Shown: in pieces, positions 24,482 to 32,633 of the stretch
Numbering within the stretch: position 1 is the stretch's first letter
Layout of the letters: every line of letters starts with the position of its first letter
Assembly: GCF_023703325.1 (NCBI RefSeq)
Contig: NZ_JAMQGM010000049.1
Location: 1-64,000 of the forward strand
Length of the DNA: 64,000 nt
Direction of reading: 5' to 3'
Source: Streptomyces meridianus
Lineage (GTDB): Bacteria; Actinomycetota; Actinomycetes; Streptomycetales; Streptomycetaceae
Notes under the pieces: generated by a model
Databases searched by the model: none
The model's input: only the letters and a program-made list of their open reading frames with translations
Told to the model about the DNA's origin: nothing
Program-made: the position numbers and the translations under genes

Positions 24482-24786
24482 GCGCAGGCCGCCTCGCCGA
24501 ACGCGGGTTGCCTCCGGCCACGACCGCAACCGCGGGCTGTGGGAGAAAACGGGGGCCGGTCCGGTTCCGGTCGGCGAGTGAGCGCTGCAGGCCGTCTGCT
24601 GTCATATTCGCACCAACGATGAAGGTTTGGTGCCGTTGTGCGGCATCCGGGTGAAAGGCCCTTGAGGTCGGACGGTCGTACAGATGTCCGTCAGTCGGGT
24701 GAACCCGGATCACTTGGCCGCGATGGTGGGCGAGTTGACATCGGGCTCCGCGAACGGTTCCCGTCCGGGCCGACGGGTCCGGCCCG
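24482..24786. other. 305-base gap with a small dyad
   Basis: Lies between the end of the PP2C gene (24787) and the start of the DUF2637 gene (24481), both on the minus strand. It contains GCACCAA (24610-24616) paired with TTGGTGC (24627-24633) around a 10-base loop, and a shorter CGGGT-ga-ACCCG dyad near 24695. Either could be the terminator of the upstream gene or an operator for the downstream one. No credible gene is seen. Confidence 0.4.
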
Positions 24787-26910
24787 TCAGTCCGGTGCCG
24801 TCGCCGCGTGCCCGGCCGGGTCCCCGGGCAGGGCGTCGGAGCGGATCCGGGCGATGAGCAGGGCGACGTCGTCGTGGTCCCCGGGTTCCCGCAGCGATCC
24901 GAGCAGCACGTCGCAGGTGGTCTCCAGCGGCCGGACCTGGTCGCCGAGCAGCGACAGCAGGGTCTCCAGCCGCGAGTCGATCGGTTCGTCCCTGGTCTCC
25001 ACCAACCCGTCGGTGTACAGCACGAGCCGGTCGCCCGGGGCCAGCGGGAAGCGCGTGGTGTCGAACCGCACGCCCCCAACCCCCAACGGTGCGCCGGTGG
25101 GCAGTTCGAGGAGCCGGGGCGCGGCTCCGGCGCGGATCAGGACCGGCGGAAGATGACCGGCGGTGGACACCAGGCACTCGCCGCGACGAGGGTCGTGAAC
25201 GGCGTAGACGCAGGTGGCGAAGGAACTCTCGAGTTCCGATGCGATGGCGTCGAGATGTCCGAGGAGCTGCGCCGGGTCGAGCTCCAGGGCCGCCAGCGTC
25301 CGGGTCGCGGTCCGCAGCTGCCCCATCGCCGCCGCCGCGGTGATGCCGCTGCCCATCACATCGCCCACGACCAGGGCGGTCTTGTCGCCGGGCAGCGGGA
25401 TGACGTCGAACCAGTCTCCCCCGACCTCGCCTGCCGCCTGGGCCGGCTGGTAGCGGTAGGCCACTTCCATCCAGCGCTGCTGCGGGGGGCGGGCGGGCAG
25501 CAGGCTCCGTTGCAGGGTGAGCGCCGTGTTCCGCTCGCGCTGGAACCACCGGGCGTTGTCGATGCACACGGCGGCCCGTGCAGCGAGTTCACCCGCCAGG
25601 AGTACGTCGTCCTCGGTGAACGGCAGCGGGTTCCGGTCGCGTTTGAGGTCCAGGGCGCCGAGGACCTCGCCCCGGGCGATGAGCGGCACCGCCAGATAGG
25701 AGTGCACGCCGGCGCGGGCCAGGGTCCCGGCCGCGGCGGCGTCCCGTGCGATCCGCGGCAGGTCCTGCGCCGTCACGCGGGCGACGAGGACGGGACGGCC
25801 GGAGCTCACGCACTGCGTGACCAGCCGGTCCGGCTCGTACTTCGCCGTCTCGCCCGGCGGGTCGGCGGCCGTCACCGCCTCCGAGGGGTGCCCGGCCGCG
25901 ACCGCGAGGGCCCGGAACGTCGCACCGCCGCCCGGCTGCTCCACCGGGGTGCGCCGGGAGTCCAGGACGGAGTCGAGGACGTCGACCGCCGCCACGTCCG
26001 CCAGCTCGGGCACCGAGACCTCGGCGAGTTCCCGGGCGGTCTGGCCGAGATCGAGCGTCGTTCCGATCCGCACCGAGGCGTCCGCGACCAGGGCCAGCCG
26101 GTGCCGTGCCCGGGCCGCCTCGGTCGCTGTGCGGTGCCTCTCCGTGACGTCGACGACCGAGGTGACCACCCCCAGCACCTTCCCGACGGAGTCCTCCAGG
26201 CGGTAGTACGAGACCGACCACGCCCGCTCCTGTTCCGGGGCGTCCGGGTCCTGGCCGGTGGCGAACTGGTCCAGCAGCGGGCTACCCGTCTCCAGCACGC
26301 GGCGCATCGCGGACTCGACGGCCTCCATGTCCCGGAACGGCTCGGTCTCGCGGATGTGCCGCCCGGCGTGCCTGTCGGCCGGCAGTCCGATGATCCGCTC
26401 CAGCGCAGGGTTCACGGTGACGTAGCGCAGGTCCGTGTCCAGCACCGCGTGCCCGATGGGTGACTGCGACACCAGCCGCGCGGACAGCGCCAGATTCCGC
26501 TCGACGCTGCGGACGACGTTCCGGTCGGAGGCGATCCCCAGCGCGTATGCCGCCCCCGCCTGGTCGGTGAGACGCATGTTGCGGAACTCCACCAGCAGGG
26601 TGGTGCCGTCCTTGTGCCGCACAGGAAAGACGCCCGACCAGCTCCCGCTGCCCTCCATGACCTCGGTGAACAGCTCGATGACGGTGCCCAGGTCCTGCTC
26701 CTGCACCAGCAGCCGGCCGGCGAAGCGCCCCAGCGCCTCGTGCGCGGTGTAGCCGAACAGCTCCTCCGCCTGCGGGCTCCAGAACACGATGTGTCCCTGG
26801 GCGTCCAGCACCACCGCCGCGATGTTCAGGACGTCGAGCAGGCTCCCCGGCGGGGAGACAGCGGGATCGGACCGGCTGGGGCCGGCGCCGAACGCCTCCG
26901 AGGAGTTCAT
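24787..26910 (-). CDS. PAS-PAS-GAF-PP2C (RsbU/RsbP-type) phosphatase
   Basis: A 707-residue cytoplasmic protein expected to dephosphorylate a STAS anti-anti-sigma factor in a partner-switching pathway. PAS1 (about residues 25-130) has FWSPQAEELFGYTAHEALG; PAS2 (about 145-260) has GHAVLDTDLRYVTVNPALERI in pieces; the GAF domain (about 275-430) ends ARAAVCIDNARWFQRERNTA. The PP2C/SpoIIE domain (about 460-690) shows EVGGDWFDVIPLPG, VVGDVMGSGITAAAAMGQLR, STAGHLPPVL, LVLYTDGLVE and DDVALLIARI, with its metal Asp residues in place. ATG 26910 is chosen; the frame stays open upstream but the extra 77 residues are unlike the family. No STAS or anti-sigma gene is adjacent. Confidence 0.9.
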   Translation of the reverse strand: MNSSEAFGAGPSRSDPAVSPPGSLLDVLNIAAVVLDAQGHIVFWSPQAEELFGYTAHEALGRFAGRLLVQEQDLGTVIELFTEVMEGSGSWSGVFPVRHKDGTTLLVEFRNMRLTDQAGAAYALGIASDRNVVRSVERNLALSARLVSQSPIGHAVLDTDLRYVTVNPALERIIGLPADRHAGRHIRETEPFRDMEAVESAMRRVLETGSPLLDQFATGQDPDAPEQERAWSVSYYRLEDSVGKVLGVVTSVVDVTERHRTATEAARARHRLALVADASVRIGTTLDLGQTARELAEVSVPELADVAAVDVLDSVLDSRRTPVEQPGGGATFRALAVAAGHPSEAVTAADPPGETAKYEPDRLVTQCVSSGRPVLVARVTAQDLPRIARDAAAAGTLARAGVHSYLAVPLIARGEVLGALDLKRDRNPLPFTEDDVLLAGELAARAAVCIDNARWFQRERNTALTLQRSLLPARPPQQRWMEVAYRYQPAQAAGEVGGDWFDVIPLPGDKTALVVGDVMGSGITAAAAMGQLRTATRTLAALELDPAQLLGHLDAIASELESSFATCVYAVHDPRRGECLVSTAGHLPPVLIRAGAAPRLLELPTGAPLGVGGVRFDTTRFPLAPGDRLVLYTDGLVETRDEPIDSRLETLLSLLGDQVRPLETTCDVLLGSLREPGDHDDVALLIARIRSDALPGDPAGHAATAPD

Positions 26911-27129
26911 TCCTGCTGTTCCCTCCGCCCGCTCGCCCGGAACCGTCCGGTCCCGGTCCGGCGGCCTCGTCTCCACTGTGGCCCGTCCATCCTCTCTCCG
27001 CACCGGACCCTTCGGCAGCCCCCGGGACCAGGGAGTCGTCCGGTACACGGAAGGTCCGGAGGTGCGGTCGCCGGGACAAGTCGGCACGGTGGTTGCATCA
27101 CGGCTCTCCGAAGGGATAGGCGTAACGCC

Positions 27130-27483
27130 ATGGCTACCCACAGCTCAGCAGCGCCCGGCAGCGGGGCGATCGGCACCCGGTCCCGGACCGATGTCGAGAA
27201 CGCCCACGCGGCTCTCGAGGACGCGGCATCGCCGCTGGGCGCCGACGCGTACCGCACCGGCGCCCTCTCCGCCTACCGCTGGGCGCTCGGCCGGTCGGTC
27301 TCGGCCCCCGTCACCGGCGCTCCGGGTGGGGGTACACCGCCGCTCGAAACCCTGACGGCCGAGGTCGACGCGGCTCTCGTCCAGATTGAGGACCTGACCC
27401 GGGACCCGGCGGCGCTGACCTATACCCAGGGCGTCCAGGAGGCCCTGGCCTGGGTGTGCGGGCATCGCGACGACCGCCCCTGA
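27130..27483 (+). CDS. Hypothetical protein (117 aa)
   Basis: Unrecognised 117-residue soluble protein. The first 20 residues are Ser/Gly/Ala-rich; after that it looks helical (VENAHAALEDAASPLGADAYRTG, then LETLTAEVDAALVQIEDLTRD and QGVQEALAWVCGHR). The ATG at 27130 is preceded by GAAGGGA at some distance, so the ribosome binding site is only moderate. It is divergent from the PP2C gene and ends 27 bases before the convergent FUSC gene. Codon use is normal for the window. No function is inferred. Confidence 0.6.
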   Translation: MATHSSAAPGSGAIGTRSRTDVENAHAALEDAASPLGADAYRTGALSAYRWALGRSVSAPVTGAPGGGTPPLETLTAEVDAALVQIEDLTRDPAALTYTQGVQEALAWVCGHRDDRP

Positions 27484-27510
27484 GCAGCGCGCCGGCCAGG
27501 GCATACGGGA

Positions 27511-28749
27511 TCACCGCCCGCGGCGCGGCCACAGGGCCGCCGCCGCGGCACGGGCGCGGCGGCGGCCTTCGGATGCCGTACGCCGCGGGGGCTGCCGCGT
27601 CGCGTGCTCCGCGAACTCCTCGGCCAGCCACTGGGAGCGCCGCTCGACATCGAGTTCGCTGAGCAACCGGTCCACGTTCGCGAGCAGCGCGCCGTGCAGC
27701 TCCCAGGCCTCGGGCTCCCGCGTCGTCTCGGACCGCAGCAGGGCCGCGATCTCCTCGCGGTCCGACCGGCCCTCGTCCAGCGCCTGAGCCAGCTCCGACT
27801 CGGCCCGCTCGGCGTTCGGGCTCACCTGCGCGGTGATCAGACGGCCGAAGTTGTCCACCGCGGCTCCCACGTGCGTCAGGAGTTCCTGCAGGGCCTCGGC
27901 CACCGGCCCCGCGTAAACCGGTTCCCGGTGACGCCGTTGCGAGAGGTCGGTCAGCGACCGGCACAGGGTACGCAGCACGACGGCGCAGATCTCCTGGGTG
28001 TCGAGGCCGCTGCGCAGCACCAGCCGGGCGAGGGCCGCCTGCCGGACGCGCGGATTGAGCCGCATGCTCTCCTCGGCCTCCCGGAGGGCCGAGTCCACCT
28101 GCACGATCTCCTGGTCCAGGCGGCGGGCCTCCTGCAACCAGGAGGTGGCCTGGTCGATCGAGGCACCGCCGCTGAGCTCCCGGCTCATGCGTGCGAGCAG
28201 TGCCCGCATGCGGCGTGCGAGCTCGCGGATCGCCTCGCCCGCGGGCTGGACGCGAACGGGCGGGAGCAGCAGGTTCAGCAGGACGCCGGTGATCGCGCCG
28301 ATCAGCGTCTCGGCGACCCGCCCCCAAGCGGTCTGCGCCACGGCCACATGGCTCACGCCGAGCACGAGCATGGCGCTGATCGCGACCTCCGGGACGAACT
28401 CGTTCACCCGGATGGTCTGCCCGACGACCAGGGACGCGAGGATCAGCAGCCCCAGGCTCCACCAGCTGAGCCCCACGAGCGCACTGAACGCGGCGGCGAT
28501 GAGCACCCCTGCGACGACGCTGGCGACCCGGCGCAGCCCGGAGGTCAGGGTGGCGTACAGGCTCACCTGGATGACCAGCAGCGCCGTCAGAGGCGCCAGC
28601 AGCGGGGCCCGGCTGCCCGTCAGCCACAGTCCGATCACGAACGCCAGGGTCGCGCCGACGGTCGAGCGCACCGTCCGTACGACAGCCGGTTCGTTGTGTC
28701 GTCTGACGAAGCCGACCACGGATTCCGATACGGCAGGCACGGATTTCAT
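27511..28749 (-). CDS. FUSC/ArAE-family aromatic-acid exporter-like membrane protein
   Basis: A 412-residue membrane protein. The N-terminal half has about six spans (TVRSTVGATLAFVIGLWLTG, APLTALLVIQVSLYATL, VASVVAGVLIAAAFSAL and onward to about residue 170). The C-terminal half is a long, charged, helical cytoplasmic part (about 170-412) ending in a basic tail (RRTASEGRRRARAAAA). This is the half-FUSC layout (DUF939/ArAE-like) of putative aromatic-acid or small-molecule efflux proteins. ATG 28749 is used; its ribosome site is weak. The substrate is unknown and no partner is next to it. Confidence 0.82.
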   Translation of the reverse strand: MKSVPAVSESVVGFVRRHNEPAVVRTVRSTVGATLAFVIGLWLTGSRAPLLAPLTALLVIQVSLYATLTSGLRRVASVVAGVLIAAAFSALVGLSWWSLGLLILASLVVGQTIRVNEFVPEVAISAMLVLGVSHVAVAQTAWGRVAETLIGAITGVLLNLLLPPVRVQPAGEAIRELARRMRALLARMSRELSGGASIDQATSWLQEARRLDQEIVQVDSALREAEESMRLNPRVRQAALARLVLRSGLDTQEICAVVLRTLCRSLTDLSQRRHREPVYAGPVAEALQELLTHVGAAVDNFGRLITAQVSPNAERAESELAQALDEGRSDREEIAALLRSETTREPEAWELHGALLANVDRLLSELDVERRSQWLAEEFAEHATRQPPRRTASEGRRRARAAAAALWPRRGR

Positions 28750-29178
28750 GTCTATCCGCGCGACCGGCGCGCGACACCTGCCGTCCCGAGGGGCGGGGAC
28801 GGGCCGGCGGGCCGTACCTCGGCTCGCCGGGCCAGTTGTCCGAAGCAGGCGAACAGGCGGCGACAACGTGCGTGCCCCGGCTGTTCGGTGACTGCTGGGC
28901 CGGCCCGGTCGCCTGCGCAGCATGCCCGATGGCCCGTCAGACCGGATGCGCCGCGCGGCGACACCGGGGGCCGCGATTGCAGAGCTCCGGCGCGCGGAAT
29001 TGCGTGCCGCTTCCTCGGCCATGGGGGAGCCGAGGAAGCGATCCGCCACCCGAAGGGGGAGGAGCGGCGGTCGGCGGACGTGCCCACGCTAGGCGCACCG
29101 CAGCTGTCGCGCACCGGGGGCGGCCGATCTTCACGGGTTCATAAGACTGCACTGAACCTGCGCTCAGCGACACGTGCG
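28750..29178. other. 430-base stretch without a gene
   Basis: Upstream of the FUSC gene and downstream of the cold-shock gene, both on the minus strand. Frames open here have unnatural composition and no ribosome binding sites. I see no dyad beyond the terminator at its right edge; a promoter for the FUSC gene is expected but not recognisable. Confidence 0.4.
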
Positions 29179-29214
29179 GGGCCGGGCCCCCGCCCAGCGG
29201 CGTGAGCCCGGCCC
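29179..29214 (-). terminator. Terminator of the cold-shock gene
   Basis: GGGCCGGGC (29179-29187) pairs perfectly with GCCCGGCCC (29206-29214), 11 bases past the cold-shock stop on the minus strand. The stem is extremely GC-rich and has no U-tract. Confidence 0.7.
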
Positions 29215-29224
29215 GAAAGTCGCG

Positions 29225-29428
29225 TCAGACGCGGCGGATGTTCTCGGCCTGCGGGCCCTTCTGCCCCTGGCCGACCTCGAATTCGACGCTCTCTCCTTCG
29301 GTCAGTTCGCGGAACCCTGCGCCCTGGATGTTGGAGTAATGGGCGAAGAGGTCGGGACCTCCCGCGCTCTGAGCGATGAAACCGTAGCCCTTCTCGGCGC
29401 TGAACCACTTCACGGTGCCACTGGCCAT
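29225..29428 (-). CDS. Cold-shock domain protein (CspA family)
   Basis: A 67-residue single OB-fold protein that binds single-stranded RNA and DNA and acts as an RNA chaperone. RNP1 is KGYGFI (residues 14-19) and RNP2 is DLFAHYSNI (about 26-34). The N-terminus ASGTVKWFSAEKG and the C-terminus GPQAENIRRV are standard, apart from His-Tyr where many members have His-Phe or His-His. ATG 29428 with GAAGGATG upstream is preferred over the in-frame ATG at 29440. The upstream region around 29500-29545 is locally A/T-rich, as expected for its promoter. Confidence 0.95.
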   Translation of the reverse strand: MASGTVKWFSAEKGYGFIAQSAGGPDLFAHYSNIQGAGFRELTEGESVEFEVGQGQKGPQAENIRRV

Positions 29429-29625
29429 ACGATCGTGCATCCTTCGGTTTCGCCAGGAACAGCCCGGGGATCGAGGCTGCCCCAGACGCCCATGTGGGGC
29501 ATCCGTGAACTTTTTACCTCATTTGTCCGTTGTGCGATTCCGGTACGCGCCCAACAGGGTTCCCTCCCGCGGGGTGTGAGTTCCGGGGTGCTTCACGATG
29601 TGCGCAACGATGTGGCCTGCAAAGT

Positions 29626-29631
29626 TAGAAT
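29626..29631 (+). promoter_or_regulatory. Putative -10 box of tap-tpg
   Basis: TAGAAT matches the streptomycete vegetative -10 consensus (TAGRRT) 21 bases before the tap GTG. No clear -35 is seen. The flanking sequence carries TGTGCGCAAC and GTGTGCGCAC, similar short dyads on either side of the start that might bind a regulator. Confidence 0.4.
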
Positions 29632-29652
29632 CGCGCTCGGAGGTGTGCGCAC

Positions 29653-31986
29653 GTGCCCGAATCCGACAAGCTTCTCGCGGCCGTCGATGCCCTGCTGGCG
29701 CGCCCGGACGACCTACCCCCGCCCGAGGAGCGCGAACGGCTCCGCAAGGCCGCCCGGGTCACCCAGGCCGACCTCGCCGGGGTGTTCGGTGTCCGTCGCG
29801 AGACGATCGTGGCGTGGGAGGCCGGACGCAACGAACCTCGCCCGCCCAAGCGGGAGGCGTACGTACGGCTGCTGGCCGGATGGGCGGCCCGCTACCCCGC
29901 GGACGGGACGAGCGCCGCGCCGCAGCCGCCGGCCGGGCCCGTGCCGCCCGCTCCGGCGGACCGGACGCCGAGCGGCGAACCGGTGACCGCGTCACCGGAG
30001 CCCTGTGTCCTGTGCGGCCGGCCCACTCCGTTCCGCGGCGGCGGACGCCCCCAGCATCTCGACGGGTTCTGCCGCCGAAGCGATGCGGCCGCATCGCAGA
30101 CGCCCGCAACAGGGACGTCCGCGCCGGGCACGCCCGGACCGGAGGCGGCCGGACCGGAAGAAGGGCCCCGGCCGACAGCCGCCCCGCTCCCTCGGGTTGA
30201 GGGGGCGTCCGGAAACCGGACCACGCCGAGGACCGCTGCCCCGGCCATCCGGCCCGCTGCCCCCGCCGGCAGGCGACGCCCCGCGGGCGGAAGCGGACGC
30301 ACACCTGGCGGTCGGCGGGCCGCCGCGGAGGCGGTGACCTCCACGCGCTTCCCCAACGGACCGGTCGCCGTCCTCGGGGCCCGCGGCACGGCACACCTCC
30401 CGGACGGACGCGTCCTCGAATGCCCGGCGCGTACCCTGCCGGCGCTCGCCGCCTGGGCCACTGCCGAGGCCGGTCTCGGCGCTGAGCGTCTGCACCGGTC
30501 CGGCCGGGACGCGGACCCCTTGGTCGTGCTCACCGCCGCCGCTGCCCGAGAGCTCGGTCTGCCCCTTGAGCTGGAGGACCGCCGGTCGCTGCGCCTGCCC
30601 GACACCCACCCCGTCGTCAGGCAACTGGCCAGGACCGACTGGCGGCTGACCCGGCGCGGGTTCGGTCCGTGGGCGCGCATCTACCGTTCGGCCGCGGATG
30701 GCCGGCGCCGCTGCGTCCAGTTGGCCGTGCTGCCCTGGGACGCCCTGGACGCCCGCAGTTGGGGCGGAGCCGGGGGCATGGAACCGCAACGGCTCGCGCG
30801 CGTTCTGGGCGACTACACCCGCCGGGTCCGCACGCCCTGCGGCTCCACGGCCGTGACCGGCCTGGAGCTGATGACGAGTCTGCGGCCGCCGACCCGTGCC
30901 GTCCGTGACGAGACCGACGGGGGCTGGACCTCGGGTCCGGTGCCCGGGTCCCTCACCGCTCCCGTGGATCCGGCGCCCCCGGAGGCGCCGGACGAGCACC
31001 CCGTCGCCCGGGGCCGTGCGGTGGGGGAGTGCCTCGACGAGGAGGCGTACGAGTGGCACCGGGCGGCGGAGTTGCTGGATGACGACGAGCGGGACAGCGC
31101 GTACGCGGTCGGCATCGACGTCAACACCGCGTTCCTCGCGGCCGCATCCCGGCTGACCGTCGGACTGGGCGCTCCGGTGCACGTCCGGGAGCCGCGCTTC
31201 GACCGGAAACTTCCCGGCTGCTGGCGGGTCGACCTCTCCGGGATCGAGCTCGACCCTCGTCTCCCCTCGCCCTTCACTCCGCACGGCGGTCGACCGGAGG
31301 GTCCCGCCTGGTACGCCACGCCCACGGTGGCCTATGCCGTCGAACTCGGCGCCGAGGTCGAGCCGTCGGAGGCGTGGGTGCGGCCCGACAACGGTCCCTA
31401 TCTCGATCCCTGGCACGCCCGGTTGCGCGAGGCGTACCTGGAGACGATGGAGGACCTCGGGGTGCCCGCGGGCATCGACGGGGCCGGTTTTCTCGAGGCC
31501 ATGGACCGGCTGTGCTCCGCCGACCCGGATCAGCGGGCCGTCCTCTCCGCGGTCAAAGCCACGGTCAAGGGCGGCATCGGCAAACTGCGCGAGCGTCCCC
31601 AGGGCCTGCGCCACCGGCCGGGGGAGCGGTGGCCGGCGCTCGAACGGCCCACCTGGCGGCCGGACATCCGTGCGGCGGTGATTTCCACCGCCCGGGTGAA
31701 CATGCACCGGAAGATGGCCAGGACGGCCGCTGCCGCCGGCCTGTTCCCGGTCGCGGTGCTCTCCGACTGCGTGGTCTATCCGTCGGACGGGCCGTCGCCG
31801 CTCGACGTGCTGCCCCGCAGCGCCGACGGAAAGCCACTGCCGGGTACGTTCCGGCTCGGCGTCAGCCCCGGCATGGTGAAGCACGAGGGCACCCAGCCGA
31901 TGAGCTGGGCGCTCGGCCTGCTGGCCGAGGGGCACAATCCGGCCCGGCACATCAAGGGCTCCGACGCTGCCCTCGAAGGCGAGTGA
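29653..31986 (+). CDS. tap: Telomere-associated protein Tap
   Basis: Tap binds the folded 3' overhang of streptomycete telomeres and recruits the terminal protein Tpg for end replication of linear chromosomes and plasmids. The 777-residue product has a Xre-like helix-turn-helix (about residues 30-60, RKAARVTQADLAGVFGVRRETI), a Cys/His cluster C118-x2-C121 ... H135 ... C140, a disordered Pro/Gly/Arg linker (about 141-245) and a large C-terminal domain. The call rests on domain layout, size (about 740 residues is usual) and the tpg gene three bases downstream. GTG 29653 has GGAGGTG in front. Three segments of the C-terminal domain, GIDVNTAF (487-494), K635-x3-KGGIGK and LSDCVVY (703-709), resemble polymerase motifs A, B and C; see findings. 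Confidence 0.88.
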   Translation: MPESDKLLAAVDALLARPDDLPPPEERERLRKAARVTQADLAGVFGVRRETIVAWEAGRNEPRPPKREAYVRLLAGWAARYPADGTSAAPQPPAGPVPPAPADRTPSGEPVTASPEPCVLCGRPTPFRGGGRPQHLDGFCRRSDAAASQTPATGTSAPGTPGPEAAGPEEGPRPTAAPLPRVEGASGNRTTPRTAAPAIRPAAPAGRRRPAGGSGRTPGGRRAAAEAVTSTRFPNGPVAVLGARGTAHLPDGRVLECPARTLPALAAWATAEAGLGAERLHRSGRDADPLVVLTAAAARELGLPLELEDRRSLRLPDTHPVVRQLARTDWRLTRRGFGPWARIYRSAADGRRRCVQLAVLPWDALDARSWGGAGGMEPQRLARVLGDYTRRVRTPCGSTAVTGLELMTSLRPPTRAVRDETDGGWTSGPVPGSLTAPVDPAPPEAPDEHPVARGRAVGECLDEEAYEWHRAAELLDDDERDSAYAVGIDVNTAFLAAASRLTVGLGAPVHVREPRFDRKLPGCWRVDLSGIELDPRLPSPFTPHGGRPEGPAWYATPTVAYAVELGAEVEPSEAWVRPDNGPYLDPWHARLREAYLETMEDLGVPAGIDGAGFLEAMDRLCSADPDQRAVLSAVKATVKGGIGKLRERPQGLRHRPGERWPALERPTWRPDIRAAVISTARVNMHRKMARTAAAAGLFPVAVLSDCVVYPSDGPSPLDVLPRSADGKPLPGTFRLGVSPGMVKHEGTQPMSWALGLLAEGHNPARHIKGSDAALEGE

Positions 31987-31989
31987 TCC

Positions 31990-32547
31990 ATGGGAAAGAT
32001 CAGCGACGGCCTCGACCGGGCGGTGGAGAACACCCTCACCCGCCCGATCCCGAAGAGCGCCGGGGCCCGGATGCGCTTCCTCGTCAAGGTCGAGAACGGC
32101 TCGACGCGAGCGGTGGCCGCACGGCTGGGCGTCTCGCAGCGCACGGTGCAGCGCTACCTGACCGGGGAGCGCAAGCATCCCACCCGCGCGGTGGCCAGGC
32201 GTCTGGAGGCGGAGGTCCGCAAGGAGTGGCAGCCTCGGGTGCGGGCGCGGGCGCAGCGGCAGGCCGCGACCACCACGGGCATCGCCGTGGAGACGCGGGC
32301 CCGGTTCGGGTTCACCGCGGCTCCCGGCTCCACCGACGACCCGCGGATGCGGCGGATCACCGAACTGCTGCCTCCTGCCTACGCGGAGCGCCTGTTCGAA
32401 GCGCACCGCGAGGGCAGGTCCGAGCGGCAGCTCGAGGCCATCGTGGCGGAGGGGCTGCAGGAGAAGTACTTCAAGGACAGCGGCCGCCGGGCGGCCGGTC
32501 TCACCGTCGAGTTGACCGGTCTGGACTACATCGAGCTGGAGTACTGA
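31990..32547 (+). CDS. tpg: Telomere terminal protein Tpg
   Basis: Tpg becomes covalently bound to the 5' ends of linear streptomycete replicons and primes the fill-in of the telomere. The product has 185 residues, the usual size. A helix-turn-helix (about residues 38-60, TRAVAARLGVSQRTVQRYLTG) and basic region (KEWQPRVRARAQRQ, about 78-91) fit DNA binding. A threonine near position 114 has been reported as the DNA-linked residue in S. lividans Tpg (recalled from memory); Thr115 in GSTDDPRMR is at the matching place. The hydrophobic/acidic tail VELTGLDYIELEY is typical. The gene begins three bases after the tap stop, so the two are one operon. Confidence 0.93.
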   Translation: MGKISDGLDRAVENTLTRPIPKSAGARMRFLVKVENGSTRAVAARLGVSQRTVQRYLTGERKHPTRAVARRLEAEVRKEWQPRVRARAQRQAATTTGIAVETRARFGFTAAPGSTDDPRMRRITELLPPAYAERLFEAHREGRSERQLEAIVAEGLQEKYFKDSGRRAAGLTVELTGLDYIELEY

Positions 32548-32570
32548 CGGGCGCAGGGAGCCCCCCCTCG

Positions 32571-32618
32571 ACCGCAAAGAATCTTTGCAAAAGACCTTTG
32601 CGAAGAGTTCTTTGCGGT
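32571..32618. promoter_or_regulatory. Nested palindromes, operator of the ArsR-type regulator
   Basis: GCAAAGAATCTTTGC (32574-32588) is a perfect 7+1+7 palindrome. The outer sequence ACCGCAAAGAA (32571-32581) is also perfectly matched by TTCTTTGCGGT (32608-32618). Further half-sites, CTTTGC and GCAAAAG, lie between. The block ends 15 bases before the ATG of the ArsR-type gene, so autoregulation is likely. The A/T-rich half-sites stand out in this GC-rich DNA. Confidence 0.75.
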
Positions 32619-32633
32619 CCTACGCTGCGTGTC

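Noticed and set aside
24787..27141. Upstream start adding 77 residues to the PAS-PAS-GAF-PP2C protein
   Set aside because: The added part is unlike the family, has poor ribosome signals and would overlap the promoter region of the divergent 117-residue gene.
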